Shown here: in pieces, positions 22,876 through 37,800 of the stretch | How positions within the stretch are numbered: position 1 is the first letter of the stretch | Layout of the letters: the number at the start of each line of letters is the position of its first letter | Assembly: GCA_029392055.1 (NCBI GenBank) | Contig: CP113928.1 | Span: 184,501-248,500, forward strand | Direction of reading: 5' to 3' | DNA from: Leuconostocaceae bacterium ESL0723 | Lineage (GTDB): Bacteria > Bacillota > Bacilli > Lactobacillales > Lactobacillaceae | Length of the DNA: 64,000 bases | Notes under the pieces: generated by a model | What the model was told of the DNA's origin: nothing | The model's database searches: none | Seen by the model: only the letters and a program-made list of their open reading frames with translations | Position numbers and translations under genes: made by a program

Positions 22876-25800
22876 ATGAAAAATGAACATTTAATTAATG
22901 ATGATCTGCGCGTACATTTCAAAATGTATAAATCGGGGAAGTTCTGGCTGGTTTCCGGCCTAGGTATTTTGGGTGCCGGTATCGGCGCTGGTCAAAATGC
23001 CTCAGCGGATACCACTAGCACTGACCAGACGAACACCGAGCAGACTAGTAACCAGGCGGGCACGACCAATGCCCAGACTGTGAATTTGAACCAGGACCAG
23101 GCGGAGGCGCAAGCTTCGGCCTCTTCGTCGACTTCGGTTTCCCAGTCCACGTCTACCAGTACGCTTTCTTCTACTAGTGAATCCACCAAGGCTTCACAAA
23201 GTACTAGTCAAAGCACGATCGACCAGGACCAGAGCAAGCAGTCCAAGAGTGCTTCCGAGTCAAACAGTACTTCCGTCGCTGACAGTCAGGCAGGTAAGAG
23301 CGGTTCGACCCAAAGTGGTTCTGCACAAAGCACGGGCAACCAGAGCACGTCAACCCAGTCGACTTCACAAGGTACGACGGCTGACCAGACCCAGGACGAC
23401 AACGACGGTTTGTCCCTGCGGGATGGCGACGACACGACTAGCACTGGTTCGACGGATTCAACCAGTGACAGCAGTGCTGCGGCTCAGTCAACCTCAACCA
23501 GTCAGTCAATTGTTTCCAGCCAGAGCTTGGCTACCAGTCAGGCCGACTCTGAGCAGGCCGTTGTTAAGAGCCAGTTGAGCGAAAGTAAGTCAACCGCCGT
23601 TAGTCAGCGGACTTCAACTTCATTGAGTACTTCGACAGTGGTTTCTGAGAGTGTCGTTGCCTCAGCCTCTGACAGTCAGTCATCCACCGACCAAAGTCTT
23701 AGTACCAGCACTTCCGCCGTGCAGGCTTCTTTGAGTGCCTCAACTTCTGCTTCATTAAGCACGTCAACATCTGCTTCTACCTCTGCTTCAATCTCAGTCA
23801 GTCAAGCGGCAGTTACGGTTAATTCGGCCCTAGATCTCTCGGATAGCCGTGCTGCCTTTAACAGCACCACAATGAACCAGTCTCAGGCGGACAGCCTGAC
23901 GGCTTCAATGTCATCGTCGACCTCAGTGTCAGTTTCAACCGCTGATCAGGTGGCAAACATTGCCAAGTACAAGGCCCAGGCGCAGGCCAACGGCACATAC
24001 GCAGAAGTGTCTAACTGGAATGATTTCCAGACCGCTTATAACAATAACAACATTAGCTACATCGAATTGTCCCAGGACATTACTAACCCTGATACGGCTA
24101 GTTATAACGACCTGAACTGGCGTAATAATAGCCTGATTTTGGATGGTAATAACCACACCCTGAACCTGGGTATCAGTGCTTTGCGGACCGGGGTTACTAA
24201 CAACCCAACCACGGTTGTCAACGGTCAGTCTAGTGGTGGTTCAGTCCTGACGGTTAACAACACCAACCTGGTTCAGTGGGGAATCGGTGCCAACACCAAC
24301 AAGACCGATGCCGGTCAATTGGGGGAGCCCGATGCGGCCATTGATGCCTATAACACCCAGGGTAGTTACGGTGGTTGGACTTACAACCTGAACAATGTCA
24401 GCCTGAGTGGCCCAGCCGGTAACACCGCTGCGCAAAACCAGCAACCACACCGTCTGCTGGATAACGAAGGTGGCGTGGTCAATATGTCCGGTAACGTGAC
24501 GGCCAATACCCGTCAGGAAATGGTCCGGATTAGCCAGGTCAACGTGGCTAACGGTGCCAATATTACCTGGAATCAGACCAACGGTGCCGATTCTACTGGC
24601 GCACCAATGTTTAACTTCTCATACTTTGCCCCCGCTATTTCGGTTTCTAACCAGAGTTCAACTGGTTACGTGCACAGTATGACGGTTGGTGATGGTGCCA
24701 GCTTGACCGGAATGGCCCAGCCTGCCCAGGGATCATCTAACGTTTATGCCATGATCTATGGTACTTATGACACGGTCCTTTACGGTGATAATGTCAATAT
24801 CACCCAGAACAACCTCGGTCGTTTTATCAGTACCGATTTGGCTGGTAGCGATACCTATAACGGTAACAACCGTTATAACCGAAAGCTGATCTTTGGAAAG
24901 AACCTAACCGTTAAGGCTACCAATCTGGGTAGCACCGGTTCAATTATCCGCCTGCTGTCTGGATTCGCCGATGGTTCGCGGATTCAGTCTTCGGTCTACT
25001 TTGCCCCTGGCCTGAGTCTGGACTTACAAAGTCGTAACGTTCCTAGTGTCGACCAGCCGCTGGATTACGATGGTGGAAACACGATGACCATCGATTCACC
25101 ACGCTACCTGAACCTGTCCCTGAATGACACCAACGGTAACCCAATCAGCGGAACCCTGTTCTACTTAGGAAACGTTAACTTTAACATCAATAACGCCGAT
25201 TTGCGGATTTGGACTGGCCTAAGCAATAGTAGCAATACCCCTAACGGTAGTTCCCACTACGTGGCTAAGAATATTTCGTTTAACCGTAGTACGGTGACGA
25301 TTACCAACGTAAACAACAGTACTACCACGCTGAACACTGGTAACATTCGCCAGATTACTACCCAAAACACGGGGAATCGGACGATTAACATTAACTATGT
25401 TAACCAGGCCGGACAGGTTGTGGCTACGGTCCCAATGGATGTGAGCGATACCAGTAAGTACTACCCTGGTATGCAGATTCCAATTAACACGACTCAGTAT
25501 GCTCAAACCAACATGCCAGCCGGCTACCAGTGGGCGGTTGGTAACGAGATTTATTCTGGTGCCGCAAAGGATGCCCAGAGTAAGGGTAGTCCTGATACGA
25601 CTGCCGATAACGGTACCGCTGATGGTCAGCCAAACTACGCCATCGTACCTAATGAAGGCGTAACCTATACCTATAACATTTACGTTTACGGTAATCCAGA
25701 AACGGTGCAGTACCAGTATGTTGACCGGACAACCGGTAAGGTTTTGAACTCACCACTGTCTAACCAGACTGGTAATGAGTCGATGACCAACAAGGTTTCG

Positions 25801-28800
25801 GCCAACAAGGGAAACATCATTAACTGGAAGGACTCGTACTACACTAGTACCAACGTTCCAACTAACTATGTCTATGACACCAGTACCAATGCGGCCAACC
25901 CACAACCAACGACGACCACGGTCGGCGATAACAATCAGCTGGTCACTATTTATGTCGTGGGTAAGCAGATTAACGAAACCCCTAGGTACCAGTTAACTAA
26001 CGGTACTACGGTTGGCGTAACCGGTGGTGGTACTTTGACTGGTCGCTATGGCCAAACCCTCAGCAGTCTGCCCGTACCAACTTCTGGCACGAACGTCTTC
26101 AAGAGTGTGACGGTTAACGGCCAGCAGGTTGATCCAAGCCAGCCATATACTTTCTCAGCTACGCCAGATACGATTGTTTATACCTACCAGGCGGTTGCGG
26201 ACTGGAAGAAGGATGCGATTGCCGAGGCCCAGGCTACGGCAGCTCAGGTTAAGAGTGACATTAACAATGACCCTACCCTGACTACTACTGACCGGACTAA
26301 CGAGGCTAAGAACACTGACACTGCCTTAGCGGCTGCAATTAGCAAGATTAATTCGGTAACGAACAACGCCAGCTCGCAGAGCGTTCGTTCTCAAAACATT
26401 ACCAATATCCAGGCCACCCACACCGCCGGTGACAGCCTAGATATTCAAAAGTCACGGGCCAATGCCAAGTTGACCACGGTGGCTCAGACTACCAAGGACA
26501 ACATTAGTAACAATGATGCTCTGACTTCAGCTCAAAAGCAGGAACGGACCAACGAGGTTGATTCAGCGCTGGCTCAGGCTAAGGCAGCCGTCAATGCGGC
26601 GGCCGACGCTGACAGTGTTAACCAGACTGAGCAAACTCAGGAACCTAAGCTGCTAGGTTATAACCAGAGCGAAACGATTGATCAGCTCCGTCAGGAACAC
26701 ACTGACGCCTTAAACCAGGTGGCTACCGATACTAAGAACGCCATCGATAATGATGTCACGCTGACGGATGCCCAAAAGACCAGCCAAAAGGCCCAGGTTG
26801 ACCAGCAGACCAGCCAGTACATCAGCATGCTGCCAGACGATGCCGATGGCATGGATGCTGTGGTTAGTGCTGCCACACCAAAGATTAAGGCCCAGCACAC
26901 GTCTGGTCAGGATTTGGCGACCCAGCAGCAAAATGCCGTTAACCAAGTCAATGCTGAAGCTAGTCAGCAATCTCAGGCCATTGACAATGATAAAACCCTG
27001 ACGAACGCAGACAAGCAGACCCAAAAGCAGTCCCTCGAATCTACTCGCCAGACTGCCGTTAATACCATTAACTCGGCCCCTAATGCCCAGTCAGTCCTTG
27101 ATGACAAGACGAACGGGTTAAAGCAGGTCGATGCCGTCCACCAACCTGGTACCGATGTGGCCACTCAGCGTCAAAATGCTGAAAATGCCTTGAAACAAAA
27201 GGCTAGTGACACTGACAACCAGATTGATCAGGACGTTAACTTAACTAGTAAGCAGAAAACTGCGCAGAAGAACGCCGTGTCAAGCAGCCTCCAAAATGGC
27301 TTAACTAATCTTGACAAGGCCACTGATGCCCAGTCTATTTCGGATGCCCAAAAAGCAGCCACTGATGACGTGGCTAGCCAGTACAAGCAGGGTAAGACCC
27401 TTGCCCAGCAAAAGCAGGACGCCCTCAATGATTTGGCCAACACGGTTAGCCAAACCAAGTCCAAGATTAACGGGGATGCTACCCTTGATAATCAGGCTAA
27501 GAGCGACCAAAACGGTCAGGTAGACAGTGCCAACACGACTGCTACTCAGACAATCAATAACGCAACCGACGCTGACAGCTTGGACGAAGATGTTGCCAAT
27601 GCTAAGAGCCAGGTTGCTGCTAAGTACCAAACTGGTACGCCACTGACTACTCAGCAGCAAAATGCTAAGGACCAGTTGAGCCAAGAGGCGGCCAAGGTTA
27701 AGCAGGCAATTAACACTGATACCACCCTCTTGGATAGTGAAAAGCAGGCTCAATCAGCCAAGGTGGACACGGCTTTGCAGGCTGACCAGACCAAGGTTGA
27801 TCAGGCGACTGACGCCCAGGGTGTCGAAGATGCCCAAAAGAGTGGCATCACTGACTTGGATAACCAGCACACACCAGGCCAGGATTTGACGGCCCAAAAG
27901 CAGGCCAAGAATAGTGATTTGGACAGCCAGGCGGCTACGGTTACCAACCAGATTGACCAAGATGCTACTTTGACCAGTGATCAGAAGACTAGTCAGAAGC
28001 AGGCTGTAACTGATGCTTTGAACAACGCTAAGCAGACGGTTACCAATGCCAGCGATGCCCAGGGCGTGGCTGATGCCCACGACCAGGGTGTCAACAAGAT
28101 TAAGGCTGCCCACCAAACGCAGAATTCAGTTAGCCAGCAGCAAAATGACGCTAAGCAGGCCATTGCTGATAAGGCGCAGTCGACCAAGGCTGACATTGCC
28201 GCTGATAACACCCTGACTTCCGACCAGAAGCAGAGCCAGACCAGTGCCGTTGACCAAGCGGTTTCAACGGCCGATAGCAACATTGACAAGGCCACGAACG
28301 CCGATGATATCAACACGGCTAAGAGCAACGGTTTGAGCAGCATCGTGCACACGCCAGCTAGCTCGGTTAGTGACCAGCAAAGTGCTGCTAACCAGAACTT
28401 GAGCAACGAGGCCAACACGACCATCCAAAAGATTGACCAGGATGCTACCCTGACCGATGACAAAAAGACCCAGCAGAAGGCTAAGGTCAACAGTGATTTG
28501 TCAGCGGCCCAGGGCAAGGTTAACCAGGCCACCGATGCGGATGGTATCAACAGTGCCGAAGCTGCCGGTAAGTCAGCCATTGATGCTGATTACCAGGCCG
28601 GTGAGTCTTTGGACCAGCAAAAGCAGGACGCCCAAAAGGCCATTAATGATGCCGCCACTGCTGCCCAAAACCAGGTCAACCAGGAACCAACTTTGACCAG
28701 CGATCAGAAGACCGCCCAGGTTAAGAAGATTCAGGCCGACCAGCAGCAGGCTTTGACCAACGTTAACAACGCCCAAAACGCCCAGACGATTGCCAACCAA

Positions 28801-31800
28801 AAGACGGCCGGGGTCAACACTTTGAACAGTGATGGCCAGGACAAGGGTGACACGATTGCTGACCAGCAAACGGCGGCCAAGAATAAGTTGGCTCAGTCGG
28901 CTAGTGATGCCAAGAACTCAATTGCCCAGGATCCAACTTTGACCCAGGCCTTAAAGGACCAATTGTCAAAGAACGTGGACCAGGCAACTAGTGACGCCGA
29001 CAGCAAGATCAGTGCGGCTACGACCGCTGATGACATCAACACCGCCGAACAGGCAGGTGCTGGTAACATCGCCGGTCAGACGAACCAGATTTCAAGCCTG
29101 GCTAGTCAGTTGACGGATAGCAAGAACGCCCTGGGTAAGGCCGCTGAAGACACCAAGAGTGCCATCGATAACGATGCCACTTTGACCAGTGACCAAAAGA
29201 CTTCTCAGAAGACTAAGGTTGATAACGCCCTACAAACTGCCCAGAACCAGTTGGATGCCGCTACTGATGCCAATGGTTTGACGACAGCCACTAACACTGG
29301 CACGCAAAACATTAAGAATCAGCACCAGTCCAAGGATTTGGCTAGTGATAAGGCTGACGCCCAACAGGCAATTAATGATGAGGCTACCAAGGTTAAGGCC
29401 GCCATTGACAGCGATAAGACCTTGACGGATGCCGCCAAGACTAGCCAGAAGGCAAACGTTGACCAGACCGCACAAAGTGTTCAGACCGACATTCAAAATG
29501 CCCAAACGGCCGATGCCGTTGAGCAGGTGCAAAATGATGGTATTACCAAGGTTGACCAGCAGCACGTGCCGGCTGATTTGAACCAGCAGGTTACTGATGC
29601 CAAGGCAGCTGTTAATGCCGCTGCCCAGGCTACCAACACCCAGATTAGCCAGGATGCAACCCTGGATTCTGCTGCTAAGCAGGCCCAGCAGACCGCTGCT
29701 AACCAGGCGGCCAGTGATGCCATTACCCAGATTGGTAACGCCACTGACGCCCAAGGGGTCGAAGATGCTAAGAATGCTGGCGTCTCAAAGGTTAATAGCC
29801 AGTACAAGACTGGTACGCCAGTGGCTGACCAAATTTCAGCCGCTAAGGACCAGGTTAACAGCGCTGCCACGGCTGCTAAGCAGACCATCGACAACGATGT
29901 TACTTTGGACCAGAACCAGAAGAACGATCAGAAGGCTGCCGTTGATAAGGCTGCCAATGACGGTCTGACCAACCTTGGTCAGCAAAGTAACGCTGATGGG
30001 GTGGAGTCTGCCCAAAAGCAGGCAGTCAACACCATCAATGGCGTTCACCAGAACGGTGAAGCGGTTAGCGACCGGAAGACGGCAGCTAACAATGCCATTG
30101 ATGCCGCAGTCCAGCAGGCTAACGACACAATTGATAGTAAGACAACCCTGGATAATGCCGAAAAGGCCGACCAGAAGGCCCAGGTCAAGACTGCCGCTGA
30201 CCAGGCCAAGGCCGCTGTGAACGCCGTTGCGGATGCTCAAGGGGTTGAAAATGCCCAGGCTGCCGGCGTTAACAGTGTTTCACAGGTGCCACAGGATGGC
30301 GAAAGCTTGGCAAACCGGCGCACGGACGCTAAGTCCGCGGTTGCTAGCCAGGCTCAAAGTACTAAGAACCAGATTAATAATGACCAGGCTCTGACGACCG
30401 ACCAAAAGACGGCCCAGAGTAATGCGGTTGATGCCCAGGTGAACCAGGCTGATACGGCCATCGACAACGCTCAGGATGCCCAGGCAATCGAAGATGCCCG
30501 CGATGCTGGTAAGCAAAACGTTGCTAGCCAGTACCAGCAGGGTAATTTGACCCAGGAAAAGCAGAATGCTAGTGCTGCCCTTGATCAGACGGCTAGTCAG
30601 ACTAACCAGGCCATCGACAGCGATGACACCTTGACTGACGCCCAGAAGACGGCGGCCAAGAACCAGGTGGCTACTGATTTGTCAGCGGCTAAGGCCCAGG
30701 TTCAATCCGCCCAAAGCGCTGATGACGTGGTTTCCGCGCAAAACAGCGGTACCAACAAGATTAAGGCTGACCACCAGCAGGGTGATTTGAACAAGCAACG
30801 TCAAGACGCCGAGAGTGATTTGGCCCAGAAGGCTAGTGATACCAAGACGGCGATTGCTAATGATCCAACCTTGGATGACGCGGCTAAGACCAGCCAGTCC
30901 AACCAGGTTGACCAGCAGTTAGCCGCTGCCAACCAGGCCGTGAATGCCGCCGGTAACGCCGATGCCATCGTATCGGCCCACGACACTGGTGTTTCCAATA
31001 TTACTAAGCAGCACCAGGCCAACAGCCAGTCGGTTGCTGACCAGCAGACGGCGGCTAAGAACGCTTTGACCGACAAGGCCACAGCGGCTAAGACGGCCAT
31101 CGATAACGACCCAACTTGGACGACGGCTGAAAAGACCAGTCAAAAGAGCAAGGTTGATTCGGCTGCGAACACCCAAATCCAGGCCATTAGCCAAGTTTCT
31201 GCCAGCGATCCAAAGGCCGCTCAGACCATTGAAGACGCGCAGAAGCAGGGTAATACCGACATTGAGGCGGTTGAAAACCAGCACGGTACTTCCGTGGCTG
31301 ACCGTCAAAGTGCGGCTAACCAAAATATTGATAATGAGGCTACCAAGGTTAAGAATGACATCAGCAATGATGCCACTTTGACCAACGCCGAAAAAACTAA
31401 GCAGAGCAGTGACGTTGATACCGCAGCCGCAACGGCTAAGGCTAATATCAACAAGGCCACAGATGCTCAGTCTATTTCGGATGCCCAAGATCAAGGTATC
31501 AGCGATGTTGATGCTAAGCATGTGAAGGGTAGTCAAAGCGTTGATCAGCAAAAGAGCAATGCCACGGACGCTTTGCAAGCTGAATCTACCAAGGTTAAGA
31601 ACGCCATTAATACTGACGTTACTTTGACCAACGACGAAAAGACGGCCCAGTCTAAGGCCGTTGATGACGCCGTTAGCCAGGCAACGACCAACATTAACAG
31701 TGCCACTGATGCCCAAGGTATCACCGATTCACAAAACACCGGTATTTCAAAGATTGATGCTAGTCACGTGTCTGGTAAGTCGATTGACCAGCAAAAGAAC

Positions 31801-34800
31801 GATGCTAATTCTGCGGTTAATAACACGGCTAACGACACCAACACCAGCATCAACAACGATAGTACCCTGGACCAAAACAGTAAGAATGACCAAACTGCTG
31901 CGGTTAACAAGGCTAAGTCTGATGCCGAAAAGGCCATCAGTAACGCACAGGCGGCTCAAGAAATTGAAGATGCCAAGAACTCCGCTCAGGAAAGCATTCC
32001 TAAGCTCCACGTTCCTGGTAAGGACATTACGGAACAGCGTTCAAATGGTAAGGCCACTGTTCAGGCTGAAGCTGACAAGATTAACGCCAACATTGATGCC
32101 AGCCAGAACCTAGACAGCACTACTAAGGCTGCGCAAAAGGCCAAGGTTAACAACATCGTTTCCGCTTCTGACAGTCAGTTAGACGGTGACACCACAGCCG
32201 ATGACGTCAACAAGGATGTCCGGGCAGCTCTCGGGGCCATTGATTTGGTCGGTCAGCAGACTAGCCAAAAGGATGCCCTGACGGCGGAAGCCAACACTCA
32301 GAAGGCTGACATCGACAACGATGCAACCCTGAATGATGCGGATAAGACCACTCAAAAGCAAGGGGTGGACTCTGCCCTGACGCAGGCTAACAACAACATT
32401 GACAATGCCACCGACAGCGGTTCCGTAACTAGTGCTGCCAGCGCTGGTAAGACGGCCATTGATGCCGTTCACCAACCTGGTAAGCCAGTTACTGACACGC
32501 AGACGGCCCAAAAGAGCAATGTTGATGCCGCGGCTACTGCAGCTAAGGCAGCCATCGATAGCGATAAGACTTTGACGGACGCCCAAAAGACGGACCAAAA
32601 GGTTGCTGTTGATAAGGCTGCCAGCGATGCCAAGACCAACATTGACAATGCGACGACTGCTCAGGCTGCCCAGGATGCAGCCACCCAGGCGGAAAAGACG
32701 ATTAATGCTGCCCACCAGCCAGGTCAGTCCGTCAGCGACACCCAGACGGCGCAAAAGAGTGCGGTCGATGACGCTGCCACTGCAGCTAAGGCAGATATTG
32801 ATAACGATAAGACCTTGACGGACGCCCAAAAGGCGGACCAGAGGGCGGCGGTTGATAAGGCGGCTAACGATGCTAAGACGGCCGTTGGTAATGCTACGGA
32901 CGCCCAGAGTGCTCAGGATGCCGCTCAAAGTGGCATTAGCAAGATTAAGGACGCTCACCAGGCTGGTCAGAGCGTGAGCCAGACCCAGACCGACCAGCAA
33001 AACGCGGTTGATCAGGCGGCTACGGCGGCTAAGGCAGATATTGATAACGATAAGACTTTGACCGACGCCCAAAAGGCGGACCAAAAGGCAGCCGTTGATA
33101 AGGCAGCCAGTGATGCTAAGACGGCGGTTGGTAATGCCACCGACGCCCAGAGTGCTCAAGATGCTGCTCAAAGTGGTATTAGCAAGATTAAGGACACTCA
33201 CCAGGCCGGTCAGAGCGTTGCCCAGACGCAAACCCAGCAAAAGAGCGCCATTGATGATGCGGCGACGACGGCCAAGAATAAGATCGATACTGATCCAACC
33301 TTGGACGATGCTGCTAAGACGGCGCAGAAGGCTGCGGTTGATGACGCGGCCAACAAGGCTAAGACGGCTGTTGACCAAGCTACGACTGCTCAGGCAGCCC
33401 AAGATGCCGCTAACCAGGGCACGACCAATATTAATGATGCTTATAAGCCAGGTCAGAGCTTGGATAGCCAAAAGGCAACCCAGTCTAAGGCCCTTGACGA
33501 TGCTGCCACCGCTGCTAAGGCAGCCATTGACAACGATAAGACGCTGACTGATGCCGAAAAGACGGCGCAGAAGGCAGACGTTGACCAGGCCACGAACGCT
33601 GCTAAGACTACGGTTAACAACGCTACTACGGCCCAGGCGGCTGAAGATGCAGTCACGGACGGTACCAAGCAGATTAACGCCGCTCACCAGCAGGGTCAGC
33701 CAGTTTCTGACACGCAGACCAAGCAAAAGAGCGCCATTGATGATGCCGCCACTACGGCTGAAAACAAGATTGACAGTGATTCGAATCTGACCGACGCCCA
33801 AAAGGCCGCGCAGAAGGCCCAGGTTGCAAAGGCCGCTAGCGATGCTAAGACTGCCGTTGATAATGCGACCGACGCCCAGGCTGCGCAAGATGCTGCTAAT
33901 AATGGTGAAAAGACCATTGGTGGTATTTACCAGCCAGGTCAGCCAATCGGTAACACACAGACGCAGCAGAAGAGTGCCATTGATGATGCGGCAACCACTG
34001 CTAAGAACAAGATTGCGGCCGATAACACTTTGACGGATGCCCAGAAGACAGCCCAAGAAGCCGCTGTCGACCAGGCTGCTAACAACGCTAAGACCGCCGT
34101 TGATCAGGCCAAGACTGCTCAGCAAGTTCAGACGGCTACTGATGACGGTATTAATGCCATCAATAATGCTTACCAGCCAGGTCAGCCAGTCACTGATACC
34201 CAGACCAAGCAAAAGAGTGCCGTTGACGACGCGGCTACGGCTGAAAAGAACAAGATTGCTGGTGACAACACCTTGACTGACGCCGAGAAGTCGGCCCAGG
34301 AAGCAGCCGTTGATAAGGCAGCCAACGACGCTAAGACCGCCATTGGTCAGGCGACGACTGCTCAGGCAGTTCAAGCCGCTACTGATGCCGGTACTCAAAA
34401 CATTAAGAATGCTTACCAGCCAGGTCAGCCAATCGGTGACACCCAGACCAAGCAAAAGAGTGCCATCGATGATGCGGCCACGGCTGAAAAGAACAAGATT
34501 GCGGCCGATAACACTTTGACGGATGCCCAGAAGACAGCCCAAGAAGCCGCTGTTGATCAGGCCGCTGCGAACGCTAAGGAAGCCGTCGACCAGGCTACAA
34601 CTGCTCAGGCAGCCCAAGACGCTACCACTAACGGTACCAAGGCAATTAGTGATTCTTACCAGGCCGGTCCTTCGATTAATGATACGCAGACCAAGCAAAA
34701 GAGCGCCATTGACGATGCCGCTACGACTGCTAAGAACAAGATTGCGGCCGACAACACGCTGACTGACGCCCAGAAGACGGCCCAAGAAGCTGCCGTTGAC

Positions 34801-37800
34801 CAGGCCGCTCAGGCTGCCAAGGACAAGGTTAGCCAGGCGACGACCGCCCAGGCTGCCCAGGATGCCGCTAACAATGGTACGAATGCCATTAATAATGCTT
34901 ACCAACCTGGTCAAAGCGTGAGCCAGAACCAGGCTGCTCAGAAGGCAACCTTGAACCAGCAGGCCAGCGATGAGAAGACGGCTATTGATAACGACACCAC
35001 TTTGACCGACGCGCAAAAGACGGCCCAAAAGGCCGCCGTTGACCAGGCCAACAGTGATGCTCAGACGGCCGTTGACAATGCCCAGAATGCACAAGACATT
35101 GAAAACGCCGTCAACACTGGTAACCAAAAGATTAAGGATGCGCACCAGCCAGGTCAGTCTTTGGATAACCAAAAGACCAGTCAGACCCAGGCCATCGATG
35201 ATGCTGCAACTGCTGCCAAGACAGCAATTGCTAATGATGTGACCTTGGATGCTGCCGCTAAGGCTAGCCAGACTGCCCAGGTCGACAAGGCTGCCAACGA
35301 TGCTAAGACGAACGTGAACAACGCCGCCAACGCTCAGGCTGCCCAAGATGCTACCAACGCCGGTAAGACGGCCGTTGGCCAGGTTCACCAACCTGGTAAG
35401 TCTGTGGCTGATACCCAGGCTGACCAGAGTAACAAGATTGACCAGGCTGCCGCTGCTGCCAAGACTGCCATCGCTAACGATGGCACCTTGGATGATGCCA
35501 CGAAGGCAGAGCAAACCGCTGCCGTTGATAAGGCCGCAAGTGATGCCAAGACAGCCATTAACAACACGACTAACGCCCAAGCCGCTGAAGATGCAGCTAC
35601 TAAGGGTGCTAGCGCTGTTGCTAATGCCCACCAGCAAGGTCAGCCAGTTTCGCAGACGCAAACTGATCAGAAGAATCAGCTTGACCAGGCTGCTACGGCT
35701 GCTAAGACGGCCATTGATAACGACACGACTTTGACGGACGCTCAAAAGTCAGCCCAGAAGACGGCCGTTGATCAGGATGTTGCTAAGGCCAAGGCCAACG
35801 TTGACAGTGCGACGACTGCTCAGGCGGCTAAGGATGCTGCCAGCCAAGGCACTGCCACTATCAACAAGGACCATCAGCCAGGTCAGTCAGTTACCCAAAC
35901 GCAAACTGACCAAAAGAACCAGATTGACCAGGCTGCTACAGCAGCTAAGGCCACGATTGCTAATGATGCAACCTTGGATGACGCCACGAAGGCCAGCCAG
36001 GAACAGGCGGTTGATGATGCGGCCAACAAGGCTAAGACGGCCGTTGACCAGGCTAGTGATGCCCAAGGTGCTCAGGATGCCGCCCAAAGTGGCATTAACA
36101 CCATTAACGGGGTTCACCAGCCAGGTAAGCCAGTTACGAGCCAGAAGACCGACATTCAGGGCCAGCTCCAACAGGCTGCTGAAACAATCAAGCAGGATAT
36201 CGACAACGATACGACTTTGACTGACGCCGAAAAGACGGCCCAGAAGGCCGCCGTTGACCAGGATGCTGCTAAGGCAACTCAAAACATTAACCAGGCGACG
36301 ACTGTTCAGGCCGCTAAGGATGCTGAAAGCCAGGGTGAAGCCGCGATGAAGGCCGACCACAAGCCTGGTACCTCAGTTGATACCCAGAAGGGTCAGGCCA
36401 ACAGTGCCCTGGATAATGCCGGTAATAACGCTAGTTCAGCGGTTGATTCCGATCCAACCTTGACTGACGATGAAAAGAGTAAGCAACAGGCTGCCATTGC
36501 GTCGGCTAAGCAGGCCGCTGAGCAAGCCATTGCCGCTGCTAAGGCTGCTCAAGACATCGAAAATGCCAAGAATAAGGGAACTAGTGACATTAACAATGCC
36601 CACGTTCCTGGTAAGGACATTCCAACCCAGCAGCAAAATGCTGAGAAGGCCGTTCAGGCCGCCGTTGATGCCGCTAACCAGGCCATCGACAGTGACCCAA
36701 CGTTGACGAACGCTGAAAAGGCTGACCAGAAGAATGCGGTCACTGGTAAGCAGCAGGCCGCTAACGAGAGTATTCAGAATTCTTCAAATGCCCAAGACAT
36801 TTTGACGAACCAGAACTCAAGTTTGAACCTGATTAACAACACCCACACGAATGGTACTTCCGTTGCTGACCGCCAGCAGGCGGCTAAGGCGCAGATTACC
36901 CAGGCTGTATCCCAGGCCAAGGATGCCATTGACCAGGATAAGACGCTGAGCGATGCCGAAAAGGCCACTGAAAAGGCCAACGTTGACCAGGCCGCTACTC
37001 AGGCTAACGACAACATTACCGCTGCCACGACGGCCCAAGGTGTTCTGGATGCTCAGCAGGCTGGCCAGACCAACATTAACAACCAGCACCAGGCTGGTCA
37101 GGACCTAAACGACCGCCAGACCGCGGCCAAGCAGGCCCTCCAAACTGCTGCTGACCAGACGGATGCCGCCATCGACAGCGATGCTACCTTGGACAATGCC
37201 ACGAAGGCTGCCCAAAAGCAGGCTGTAGCTGCTAAGTTGCAACAGGCTAACGATGCAGTTGCTAACGCAACGACTGCCCAAGATATCTTGAACCAGCAGT
37301 CGGACGGTCAAAAGACCATCGGCGACCAGCACCAGCCTAATAGCAAGTCAGTTGCAGACCAACAAAACGACGCGAAGACGGCTTTGGCTAACGCAGCTCA
37401 GCAAACTAAGGATGCCATCGATGCTGATAAGACTTTGACGGATGCTGACAAGCAGACGCAAAAGAGTCAGGTTGATAGCAACCTTCAGACCGCTGAGCAA
37501 AACGTGGTCGCCGCTAACAACGCCCAAGCAGTTGAAGATGCCCAGACCCATGGTCAAAGTGCCATTACTGGTGCCCACCAGCAGGGTCAGGATTTGGCTG
37601 ATCAACAGACGACGGCTAAGAACGCGATTACGACTGAGGCCAACAAGACTAAGTCAGCCATCGACAACGATACGACTTTGACGGACGCTCAAAAGACGGC
37701 CCAGAAGGCTAACGTTGACTCGGCTGCTGCGGCTGCCCAGTCCGCTATCGCGGCTGCACCAAATGCCCAGGCCATTAAGCAGGCCCAGACCGATGGTGCT

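Noticed and set aside
32179-35745. An open frame of 1,188 codons on the minus strand inside the giant gene
   Set aside because: It runs antisense to the DUF1542 repeats, and its product is a periodic Leu/Ile/Val/Gly-rich mirror of the repeat. Ala, Asp, Lys and Gln codon bias removes stops in this frame; there is no ribosome site or domain.
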